Positions 1 through 5,707 of a stretch of 5,707 nt of DNA are shown here, piece after piece. The stretch's first letter is position 1. Each line of letters starts with the position of its first letter. The stretch lies in the NCBI GenBank assembly GCA_014380545.1, contig JACMJP010000202.1, positions 1-5,707 of the forward strand. Reading direction: 5' to 3'. The notes beneath the pieces were generated by a model, which saw nothing but the letters and a program-made list of their open reading frames with translations, was not told where the DNA came from and did not search any database. Origin of the DNA: Chitinophagales bacterium (lineage in GTDB: Bacteria > Bacteroidota > Bacteroidia > Chitinophagales > BACL12). The position numbers and the translations under genes are program-made.

Positions 1-1
1 A

Positions 2-313
2 ATAAATATTGTTTACTATTTGAAACAAAAAGAAATAATAACAGCTGCAATTAAAGATACTTCAGGTTTTGTTATTACAACATTAACAGACACAGCAGAA
101 TCCGGAATTAATTATTTAAAATATGATCTGAGTATAAATGAAACTGCTGTGACAACAATAAATCAAAAATTAAAATCATCAGGTTCAAAAACAGAAACTA
201 AAAAAGCCGATGATAAAAAGTATTATTTAATTCCCGGAAAATATTTTATTGAAATAAGAGCTGAAGGAACTTTAAGAGCCGAAAAAGAATTCCTCATTGA
301 AGAAAAAAAATAA
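2..313 (+). CDS. C-terminal fragment of a secreted VPS10/sortilin-type BNR-repeat protein (5' end outside window)
   Basis: The frame is open to the left edge of the window, so this is the 3' end of a larger gene. The TTG at 20 is only an internal Leu codon and should not be taken as a start. The roughly 103 visible residues show the pattern seen at the end of Bacteroidota glycosyl-hydrolase-like VPS10/BNR proteins. An early YYLK strand leads into a 'D-x-G' turn (DTSG) and then a 'G-I-N ... YDL' strand. A charged, Lys-rich insertion (KTETKKADDKK) follows, and then a 'PGKY-x-IEI' strand and a final strand EFLIEE. Such modules are FlgD/Ig-like beta sandwiches that follow a beta-propeller in exported proteins. 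The catalytic or propeller part is not in the window, so the function is unknown here. It ends with TAA three bases before the next gene, suggesting co-transcription. Family assignment is by recollection of this pattern and is moderate. Confidence 0.65.
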   Translation: MNIVYYLKQKEIITAAIKDTSGFVITTLTDTAESGINYLKYDLSINETAVTTINQKLKSSGSKTETKKADDKKYYLIPGKYFIEIRAEGTLRAEKEFLIEEKK

Positions 314-316
314 ATC

Positions 317-847
317 ATGGACATTGAGCATTTAAAATTTCCTATCGGAAAATATAAAATTCCGGAAGTGTATTCAGAGCAATTAATAAATGACTGGATA
401 CAGGAAACGGAAAATTACCCTGCATTATTAAAGACTACAGTAAACGGAATAACTGAACAGCAATTAGAAACTCCCTACCGCCCCGAAGGATGGACGGCAA
501 GACAGGTTATTCATCATATAGCAGACAGCCATATGAATGCATATATCAGGTTTAAATTATCATTAACAGAAAGTAACCCTATTATTAAACCTTATATGGA
601 AAATAAATGGGCTTTGTTAGATGACAATGCAGTTGACATTAATGTTTCCCTTCAAATAACTGAATTAATTTATAAAAGATGGGTGCCTATTTTAAGGTCT
701 ATGCGTATGGAAGGTTTTGACAGAACATATATACACCCCGAGCATAATAAACAATTCACTTTAAAGTATGCATTAGGTTTGTATGCATGGCATAGCAAGC
801 ATCATCTTGCGCATATTAAAAATTGTATGTCTAATAAAAACAATTAG
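317..847 (+). CDS. yfiT: YfiT-like DinB-superfamily metal-dependent protein (putative bacillithiol/thiol transferase)
   Basis: This is a complete 176-residue protein, matching the usual length of YfiT proteins. It is a cytosolic four-helix-bundle protein of the DinB/YfiT superfamily with no signal peptide. Family signatures visible are FPIGK at 8-12, TPYRPEGWT at 52-60, RQVIHHIADSHMN at 62-74, RFKL at 78-81, KPY at 91-93 and YAWHSKHHLAHI at 156-167. By analogy with Bacillus subtilis YfiT, where three His bind a divalent metal, the likely ligands here are His67, His159 and His163. Bacillus YfiT was described as a metal-dependent hydrolase, and relatives act as bacillithiol S-transferases (BstA). 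Which reaction applies here is not shown by the sequence. The ATG lies three bases after the stop of the preceding gene, so the two are probably one transcript. No Shine-Dalgarno sequence is visible, which is normal for this phylum. Family identity is firm; the biochemical role is inferred. Confidence 0.92.
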   Translation: MDIEHLKFPIGKYKIPEVYSEQLINDWIQETENYPALLKTTVNGITEQQLETPYRPEGWTARQVIHHIADSHMNAYIRFKLSLTESNPIIKPYMENKWALLDDNAVDINVSLQITELIYKRWVPILRSMRMEGFDRTYIHPEHNKQFTLKYALGLYAWHSKHHLAHIKNCMSNKNN

Positions 848-894
848 AATCCTACGAATGGGCATTTTTTTGTAACCCTTATCAACATGCAAAA

Positions 895-926
895 TTTGAT
901 AATGAAGAATTAGCTATTTAGATTTG
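895..926 (+). promoter_or_regulatory. Bacteroidota-type promoter candidate (TTTG, 20-base spacer, TAGATTTG)
   Basis: TTTG at 895-898 and TAGATTTG at 919-926 are separated by 20 bases. This fits the consensus TTTG-N(19-21)-TAnnTTTG recognised by the primary sigma factor of this phylum at all specified positions. Transcription would begin near 933. It could drive a short transcript ending at the hairpin near 1120, or the exported-protein gene at 1143 with a ~210-base leader. In AT-rich DNA a chance match is possible. Confidence 0.5.
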
Positions 927-951
927 GTCATCTTAACTAAATTTATCGCTT

Positions 952-1050
952 ATGGTATTAACTCTACTTACTTCCAACTATCCGCCATTGCACAAAGATG
1001 TTTTGATAAAGCTTAAATTAGAGTTTGTATATCAGGAATTTGATGAATGA
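952..1050 (+). CDS. Possible 32-residue small ORF, unrecognised
   Basis: ATG to TGA encodes 32 residues, beginning MVLTLLTSNYPP and ending VYQEFDE. It starts about 20 bases downstream of the predicted transcription start and ends about 20 bases before a terminator-like hairpin, so position is the main argument for it. It has no membrane segment, no recognised motif and no Shine-Dalgarno sequence. An open frame of this length is common by chance in AT-rich DNA. It could equally be part of a non-coding leader or small RNA, or a remnant of an older gene. Confidence 0.2.
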   Translation: MVLTLLTSNYPPLHKDVLIKLKLEFVYQEFDE

Positions 1051-1070
1051 GGTATCTCCGTGAAGAAAAA

Positions 1071-1120
1071 ATGCTGATGTGATATGGTTCAACCGTATAC
1101 TTAACAGCATCAATTTTTTT
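1071..1120 (+). terminator. Intrinsic-terminator-like stem-loop, possibly bidirectional
   Basis: ATGCTG (1071-1076) pairs with CAGCAT (1105-1110). Inside it ATATGG (1082-1087) pairs with CCGTAT (1093-1098) with one G-T wobble, around the loop TTCAA. Seven T residues follow at 1114-1120, and an A run at 1066-1071 precedes, so the structure could also terminate minus-strand transcription. The internal loop (5 and 6 bases) makes the stem weaker than a classical terminator. It lies 22 bases before the start of the exported-protein gene, so an attenuator role is possible. Confidence 0.45.
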
Positions 1121-1142
1121 CAAACTCAAAATCAAATTTTAT

Positions 1143-2882
1143 ATGCAAAAATCTCGGGCTGCGGTATTCATTATTTTAATAATCTCAACGCAATTTGCTG
1201 TTGCACAAATTGTAGGATCAAATGTTTTCCTAAAGGGAAACTATGTAGAAATCGGAGTTAACCAATGCGGTGCATATGGCACACCCGTTCTTCCTCCAAC
1301 AGGATATCACCCCTCTGCATTTTTATACGGATTAGGTTTTGTTGCTGATAGCGATTTGGATGGTTGGACTACAGGAACTCCCCAGTATTGTGGTGATTAT
1401 TTTATTCCGGGTTCACCTGTTGAAGGATGGGGTTTTCAGATTGGAGCAGCTACAATTAAATATAATACCGATCAAGGTTGTTACCCATACGACATTCCGG
1501 GTTCTATCACAGGGTATTCTTATTCAGCGGGTGAATATATTGCAACATGGGAAGGCGATTTTACAACGGTGTCAAGAGACTTACACTTTACCCAAGAGAC
1601 CATACTAAATGAAGATGAAACATATTTTCTTACGAGAGTTACGATTTGTAATAACCATGCAAATGATGTTAATGATTTTTATTACATGCGCAATGTTGAC
1701 CCCGATCAGGACCAACCCTGGAGTGGTGATTTTACAACCTACAATGAAGTTATCTATCAGCAGCCTACTGACGGGCAGGCATTGATAACTTCTGAAGGTT
1801 TAACGTATGGTTGTTTTCTTGGAACAGGTTCTAAAGTAACTAATTCAAGGGTCACATACGGAAATTTTTGGACGAATACATACGGAGCAAAAGCAGTGTA
1901 TGACGGCACTTCCTATTATTATCAATCAGGTTCTCAAACAGGAGATATTGCAAATTCAATTGCATTTTATTATGCCTCCATTCCCTCAGAAGAATGTGTC
2001 TGTTTATCGTTTGCATATATTCTGGATGTTGATGATCTTGATGAAGCGTTAGATGCAACGTTACCAGTTGCATTTTTAGGTGGTGGAATTCCTTATGCAA
2101 CAGGTGATACCATTTATGTTACAGCAGGTGAGCCGATAGATCTTGTCGTTGCAGGTTTGGATGGATATACTTACACATGGACACCACCAACAGGATTAAG
2201 TAGCACAACGGGAACAACAGTTACAGCCACAGTATCAACTATCACAACATATTCGGTTACAGGCTCAGGGCCAAACTGCGGTGATTTGTACGGAACAATT
2301 ACTCTTATTCCTACTCTCCTTTTACCTGTTGAATTAGTTTCATTTTCCGGCCAATACGATGAAACCTCAGTTGAATTGAAATGGGAAACCGCATCAGAAA
2401 ATAATACTGATAAGTTTGTTATTGAAAAAAGTTTCGATTGCGAAAAATTTATACCGCTTGTTGAAATACCAGCATCAGGGTTTAGTAACAATAGTATTAA
2501 TTATGGTTATTCTGATGAAGAAATATATGAGGATTTATACTATTACAGATTGAAAGCAATTGACTTGAATAACAGTACGAAATATTCAGATATTATTTCT
2601 GTAGAATGCAAAACATTGCATCAGAATTTTGAAATTATTTCCGCATCGCTTAAAAATAATATCCTTTCTCTTTCTTTTAATGTATTACATGAAGGCGAAT
2701 ATGCACTTGAATTATATGATATGAACGCACAAAATATTCTATATCAAAATATAGAGAGTAATAAGGGAATACAAAATTTATATATTCCCACTGAGAATAT
2801 ACTTATCGGAAAATATTATCTTATCACCATCACTGATAAATTGAGTAAAAAACAAACGGCAAAGAAAATAATAAGTAAATAG
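1143..2882 (+). CDS. Exported multidomain protein with a probable T9SS type A C-terminal sorting domain
   Basis: This 579-residue protein begins with a Sec signal peptide: a basic start (MQKSR), a hydrophobic core at 6-18 and predicted cleavage after AVA at 19-21. Gln22 would be the new N-terminus, as commonly seen for Bacteroidota signal-peptidase I substrates. Residues ~23-305 form a domain I cannot name. It is rich in Gly, Tyr and Asp, with Cys at 42, 83, 113, 169, 224, 285 and 287 and an acidic DPDQDQ run at 186-191 that might bind calcium. Residues ~320-388 look like an Ig/PKD-type module (YTWTPPTGLS at 343-352, TTYSVTG at 368-374). Residues ~394-488 match the LPVELVSF ... KWETASE ... 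YYYRLKAID fibronectin-like module that often precedes T9SS tails. Residues ~495-579 resemble a type A sorting domain (LELYD, then IGKYYLITI, ending KKIISK). It is inferred to be secreted or surface-attached. ATG 1143 is chosen because the signal peptide follows at once and no upstream ATG precedes the in-frame TGA at 1080. The ligand or function is unknown. Confidence 0.88.
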   Translation: MQKSRAAVFIILIISTQFAVAQIVGSNVFLKGNYVEIGVNQCGAYGTPVLPPTGYHPSAFLYGLGFVADSDLDGWTTGTPQYCGDYFIPGSPVEGWGFQIGAATIKYNTDQGCYPYDIPGSITGYSYSAGEYIATWEGDFTTVSRDLHFTQETILNEDETYFLTRVTICNNHANDVNDFYYMRNVDPDQDQPWSGDFTTYNEVIYQQPTDGQALITSEGLTYGCFLGTGSKVTNSRVTYGNFWTNTYGAKAVYDGTSYYYQSGSQTGDIANSIAFYYASIPSEECVCLSFAYILDVDDLDEALDATLPVAFLGGGIPYATGDTIYVTAGEPIDLVVAGLDGYTYTWTPPTGLSSTTGTTVTATVSTITTYSVTGSGPNCGDLYGTITLIPTLLLPVELVSFSGQYDETSVELKWETASENNTDKFVIEKSFDCEKFIPLVEIPASGFSNNSINYGYSDEEIYEDLYYYRLKAIDLNNSTKYSDIISVECKTLHQNFEIISASLKNNILSLSFNVLHEGEYALELYDMNAQNILYQNIESNKGIQNLYIPTENILIGKYYLITITDKLSKKQTAKKIISK

Positions 2883-3387
2883 AGCATGAATTAAGTACTA
2901 TAATAAGCCCTGATAATAAACCGCCGAATATTCTCAAAGAAGTTGGGGAATGAGTTAATCAGGATGAGGTTTGTATGTCATAATCAAAAAACAAACATTC
3001 CTTTAAAAATATCTATACATTGTGAAAAACTGTTTGGTATGTACAGAACACCCAACATTTAAATATCCATCCATATAACCCATAAGGGCGAAAAATAAAT
3101 CTCATAGTAAAAAGGTAATTTATTTTTATTCTCAGCCACTCTGCGAACGCAAATCAATAAATGCAAGTAATCTAATTCTTTACGAAGGTTTTTTTCAGCT
3201 TATAAATAATATGTACTGGCTTCTTGTATTACTAATGGTTTTTCATTTGTAGTTTCATTCATTAAATAATACAAACCATAATTTTCTATAATATCTTCCA
3301 GTTTTGTGTATGCAACTATATCAATCTGACACTAAGTATTTTGTTTTTATCATAGGCCACATATTTTTTCACAGCAAGCATACATTT
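2883..3387. other. Convergent intergenic region without an intact gene
   Basis: This is about 500 bases of AT-rich DNA between convergent plus- and minus-strand genes. No frame of convincing length is open on either strand, and I found no clear intrinsic terminator for either gene, no repeat array and no tRNA. The right part holds two short overlapping minus-strand frames, annotated separately as a possible gene remnant. The left part (about 2883-3165) shows nothing I can name. Confidence 0.6.
3200..3381 (-). pseudogene. Possible remnant of a small frameshifted gene, unrecognised
   Basis: On the minus strand, a frame starting with ATG at 3381 reads MLAVKKYVAYDKNKILSV and stops at 3316. In another frame, from the stop at 3332-3334 down to TAA at 3200-3202, 43 codons read on with coding-like composition (QIDIVAYTKLEDII, later EKPLVIQEASTYYL). 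The two frames overlap around 3316-3331, so one base gained or lost there would join them into a protein of about 60 residues. It lies 6 bases past the stop of the DUF2721 gene and has the same orientation, as if it had been a third operon member. I recognise no family. Two adjacent short frames could also arise by chance. Confidence 0.25.
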
Positions 3388-3807
3388 TTAATCTATAATA
3401 TTTTTTTCCCCGATGTCTTCCATATCATCGAGTTCAAGTTCAAGTGCTTTTGTGCTGCGCATAATTTCAATTAATGAAGTTATAAGGCTTATTGCAAAAA
3501 ATAAAATAGAAATGGCGAACATGGCATTAGCTGCTTTTATCTCTTCAATAAAAATAAGATACATACAAATAATGGCAAGCAGAAAACTGATAACACCAAA
3601 TAATTGCATTCTTCTTACAAGTTTAATCCTGTATTGCAGGTTTTTTATTTGAAGCTGCAAATTTTTTTTGTTAGTTTTATTTTTCTGATACTCATCATGT
3701 AATTTTCTTACAACTCCGCTTAATGTCATAAAGCGATTTGTATAAGCAAGCATCACCAAGCTAATTGCAGGAAAGAGCAGGGCAGGGGTGTTAATTGTAA
3801 TGTCCAT
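3388..3807 (-). CDS. DUF2721-family membrane protein
   Basis: This is a predicted inner-membrane protein of 139 residues when started at the ATG at 3807. The first membrane segment is at about 7-25 (TPALLFPAISLVMLAYTNRF). A basic, Lys- and Gln-rich helix at about 33-66 may form a coiled coil and includes QIKNLQYRI. Two further hydrophobic segments lie at about 68-88 and 93-115. An acidic tail (ALELELDDMEDIGE) follows. The layout and the motifs ISL-x-MLAYTNRF and RRMQLFGV are those I associate with DUF2721, a family of unknown function. An upstream in-frame ATG at 3840 abuts the peptidase stop codon exactly and would add MCCYYFLIFHI. I prefer 3807 because the family normally begins a few residues before TPA, but the longer start with translational coupling is possible. 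The gene is probably co-transcribed with the peptidase upstream of it. Confidence 0.75.
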   Translation of the reverse strand: MDITINTPALLFPAISLVMLAYTNRFMTLSGVVRKLHDEYQKNKTNKKNLQLQIKNLQYRIKLVRRMQLFGVISFLLAIICMYLIFIEEIKAANAMFAISILFFAISLITSLIEIMRSTKALELELDDMEDIGEKNIID

Positions 3808-3840
3808 GATATGAAATATTAAAAAGTAATAACAGCACAT

Positions 3841-5658
3841 TTATTTCCCCGTTTCCAAAACATGAAGCATAAAGGCATACGTAAGTGCAATTTCCTTCAG
3901 GCTTTCAAATCTTCCTGAGTTTCCTCCGTGCCCGGCATCCATATTTATTTTAAAAAGTAAAAGATTATCATCGGTTTTCATGTACCGTAACTTCGCAACC
4001 CATTTTGCAGGTTCAAAGTATTGCACCTGGCTATCGTTTAATCCTGTTGTTACCAATAAATTTGGATAATCTTTTTTCTCTATATTATCATAAGGTGAAT
4101 AAGAATACATGTAATCATATTGTTCTTTTATTTTCGGATTGCCCCATTCCAGCCATTCAAAAGATGTAAGAGGAATTGTTTCATCCTCCATAGTAGTCAT
4201 TACATCCACAAAGGGTACGTCTGCAATAATTCCCCGATAAAGATCAGGGCGCATATTTGTAATTGCTCCCATTAATAATCCGCCTGCACTGCCACCGTTC
4301 GCAAATAATTTATTTTTTGCAACATACTTATTTTGAATTAAATATTCACTGCAATCAATAAAATCATTAAATGTATTTTTTTTGCGCAGCATTTTTCCAT
4401 CATCATACCATGCACCTCCCATATCATATCCACCCCTTATATGTGTATTAGCATACACAAATCCTCTGTCTAATAAACTTAAAATATTACTGTCGAAATA
4501 ATCTTCATTACTGGAACCGTATGCTCCATATCCGTAAATAAATCCAGGGCTTGTACCGTCTTTTTTAAACATATTTCTTTTATATACCACAGCCATCGGA
4601 ATTTTTTTTCCATCTCTTGCTATTACCATTATTCTTTCCGTGGCATATAAATCTTTATCATAACCGCTTGGTATTTCTTCCTGTTTTAATAATTTTCTTT
4701 CTTTTGTTGCTGCATTATATTCATATGTTGAATAAGGAGTGGTGAGCGATGAATATCCAAAACGGATATTGTTTGTACTGTATTCAGGATTATATCCGAG
4801 TGATGCATAATAAGCAGGTTCTTCAAATTCAACATAACCTGCTCTTTCATCTATTGCAATAATTCTTATTCTTGTTAATCCTTCAGCAGTTTCTTCTGCA
4901 ACCATAAATCCGTTAAAGAACTGCACATTGCTTAGAAAGGAGTTTTCACGGTGCGGAATAATATCTTTCCAGTTTTCTTTTGCCGGGTTTTTTATAGGCG
5001 CTTCCACAAGGCGATAATTTTTTGCATTATAATTTGTTCTGATAAGAAATTTATCACCTTCTGCATGGTCAGCAGAATAAGACATATCAGTAATTAAAGG
5101 TTGTATCAATGTAAATTTTGAAGGATCTTGCGCTTCAGTGTAATAAATTGCCTCAGCATCAGTTCTTCCTGAATAGGCGAAAATATATTTTTTACTTCTT
5201 GAAGTATAAACATAAACGTCCAGAGTTTCATCATTTTCCTGGAATAATAAAATATCCTTATTTTGTTTTTCGCCTAACACATGTTTATATATCTGGTAAA
5301 CTCTTAATGTTTCTTTATCAGGCACTGCATAAACAAGTGCCCTGCTGTCTGATGTCCATTCGCAACCGTTTCTTGTATCCTCAATTTTATCAGAGAGCAT
5401 TTCACCGGTAAGAAGGTTTTTTATTTTAATTGTATAAAAATTTCTTCCTTTCACATCCATTATAATACATGCCAGTGTTTCATCAGGGCTTACATTAATA
5501 TAAAAGTTTAAATAATTTTCACCTTTTGCAAGTTCATTACCATCAGCAATTATTTCTTCAGCTGCATCTAAGCTACTTTTTTTGCGACAGTAAATTGCGT
5601 AATCGACACCGGAAATATATCGTGTATAGTAATAATAATTTCCTTCCTTATATGGCAC
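3841..5658 (-). CDS. ptrB: Oligopeptidase B (prolyl oligopeptidase family S9A), N-terminally interrupted
   Basis: This is a serine peptidase that cleaves short peptides after basic residues and is normally cytoplasmic. The 605-codon frame from GTG 5658 holds a beta-propeller region (about 1-335) and the alpha/beta-hydrolase domain (about 340-605). Visible landmarks are YGYGAYG at 375-381 (Tyr377 oxyanion hole), LSLLDRGFVYA at 393-403, RGG at 408-410, KKNTFNDF at 426-433 and GGSAGG at 455-460 with nucleophile Ser457. Further on are VPFVDV at 481-486, TTGLNDSQVQY at 537-547 with Asp542, and DAGHGG at 574-579 with His577. As I recall E. coli PtrB (686 residues, triad Ser532, Asp617, His652), every catalytic residue is offset by exactly 75, so the C-terminal 605 residues align without net indels and about 75 N-terminal residues are absent. 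Upstream codons in the same frame continue the family sequence but are cut by TGA at 5683-5685. GTG 5658 is therefore probably not the native start. No signal peptide is seen. The gene precedes the DUF2721 gene with no gap. Confidence 0.93.
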   Translation of the reverse strand: MPYKEGNYYYYTRYISGVDYAIYCRKKSSLDAAEEIIADGNELAKGENYLNFYINVSPDETLACIIMDVKGRNFYTIKIKNLLTGEMLSDKIEDTRNGCEWTSDSRALVYAVPDKETLRVYQIYKHVLGEKQNKDILLFQENDETLDVYVYTSRSKKYIFAYSGRTDAEAIYYTEAQDPSKFTLIQPLITDMSYSADHAEGDKFLIRTNYNAKNYRLVEAPIKNPAKENWKDIIPHRENSFLSNVQFFNGFMVAEETAEGLTRIRIIAIDERAGYVEFEEPAYYASLGYNPEYSTNNIRFGYSSLTTPYSTYEYNAATKERKLLKQEEIPSGYDKDLYATERIMVIARDGKKIPMAVVYKRNMFKKDGTSPGFIYGYGAYGSSNEDYFDSNILSLLDRGFVYANTHIRGGYDMGGAWYDDGKMLRKKNTFNDFIDCSEYLIQNKYVAKNKLFANGGSAGGLLMGAITNMRPDLYRGIIADVPFVDVMTTMEDETIPLTSFEWLEWGNPKIKEQYDYMYSYSPYDNIEKKDYPNLLVTTGLNDSQVQYFEPAKWVAKLRYMKTDDNLLLFKINMDAGHGGNSGRFESLKEIALTYAFMLHVLETGK

Positions 5659-5706
5659 TGAACTTTCATCTTCTTTTATTCTTCATTTCATTTCGCTGAA
5701 TAAAAC
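5659..5706 (-). pseudogene. ptrB: Upstream in-frame continuation of oligopeptidase B, separated by a TGA stop
   Basis: Reading the minus strand in the same frame as the peptidase gives VLFSEMK, a TGA at 5685-5683, and then RIKEDESS running straight into VPYKEGN of the main frame. The family has a comparable stretch: E. coli PtrB, as I recall it, reads EIIDRIPQREVSAPY at this place. The continuation is therefore genuine coding sequence with one codon replaced by a stop. The gene's true start lies beyond the window. The stop is either a real nonsense mutation or a base-call error. The purine-rich GAAAG eight bases before the GTG is at best a weak site for re-initiation. Confidence 0.7.
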
Positions 5707-5707
5707 A

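Larger units (their letters stand above)
848..1142. other. Intergenic region with a promoter candidate, a mini-ORF and a terminator-like hairpin
   Basis: No long reading frame is present between the YfiT-like gene and the exported-protein gene. The stretch contains, in order, a Bacteroidota-type promoter candidate at 895-926, a 32-codon ORF at 952-1050 and a stem-loop flanked by A and T runs at 1066-1120. These are annotated separately. The 22 bases between the T run and the ATG at 1143 are AT-rich and hold no recognisable ribosome binding site. Confidence 0.6.

Noticed and set aside
847..921. A plus-strand frame of 24 codons after the YfiT-like gene (beginning ESYEWAFFC, ending NEELAI) with protein-like composition
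   Set aside because: It is too short, has no start codon and has no recognised homologue. It overlaps the promoter candidate, so chance is the simplest explanation.
2882..2953. A plus-strand frame of 23 codons just past the exported-protein gene (ending PPNILKEVGE) that reads like a protein C-terminus
   Set aside because: It is not in frame with the preceding gene, has no start codon and is short enough to be chance. The antisense frames also look open over the same bases.
3027..3060. Imperfect inverted repeat TGTTTGG ... CCCAACA as a possible terminator of the exported-protein gene
   Set aside because: It has a mismatch in a 7-base stem, a 13-base loop and no clear T run afterwards.
3176..3196. 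T run after CTTTACGAAGG as a possible plus-strand terminator
   Set aside because: Only three base pairs can form before the T run, so no stable stem is present.
3808..3840. N-terminal extension MCCYYFLIFHI of the DUF2721 protein
   Set aside because: It falls before the usual family start and looks like translated spacer. It is not excluded, because its ATG abuts the upstream stop codon.
5683..5685. TGA read as glycine, as in some candidate-phylum genetic codes
   Set aside because: No other in-frame TGA occurs in about 1,600 codons of the visible genes, whose glycines use ordinary codons, and the gene content indicates Bacteroidota, which use the standard bacterial code.

Overview
The window looks like a piece of an AT-rich chromosome from a member of the Bacteroidota. 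Four observations support this. A secreted protein carries a C-terminal region resembling a type IX secretion (T9SS) sorting domain. The same protein has Gln immediately after its predicted signal-peptidase site. A promoter candidate fits the Bacteroidota consensus TTTG-N(19-21)-TAnnTTTG. The genes lack clear Shine-Dalgarno sequences. The exact genus cannot be read from the sequence.

Plus-strand half (1-2882). The window opens inside a gene whose last ~100 codons resemble the C-terminal beta domain of secreted VPS10/sortilin-type, BNR-repeat proteins. Three bases after it comes a complete YfiT-like DinB-fold metalloprotein, and the pair looks like an operon end. Next is a 295-base intergenic stretch. 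It holds a good promoter candidate, a 32-codon mini-ORF and a terminator-like hairpin with flanking A and T tracts. Then comes a 579-residue exported protein: signal peptide, unrecognised N-terminal domain, Ig/PKD-like segment, fibronectin-like segment and T9SS-like C-terminus.

Convergent gap (2883-3387). No intact gene is visible. Two overlapping minus-strand reading frames may be the remains of one small frameshifted gene.

Minus-strand half (3388-5707). A DUF2721-type three-helix membrane protein lies directly downstream of an oligopeptidase B (PtrB, peptidase family S9A). The peptidase keeps its catalytic Ser, Asp and His. However, family-like sequence continues in frame upstream of the only available start (a GTG) and is interrupted by a TGA codon at 5683-5685. 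The complete family protein is about 75 residues longer, so the gene is probably broken by a nonsense mutation or a sequencing error. This is the most notable point in the window. I see no CRISPR array, insertion sequence, tRNA, rRNA or recognisable defence system.
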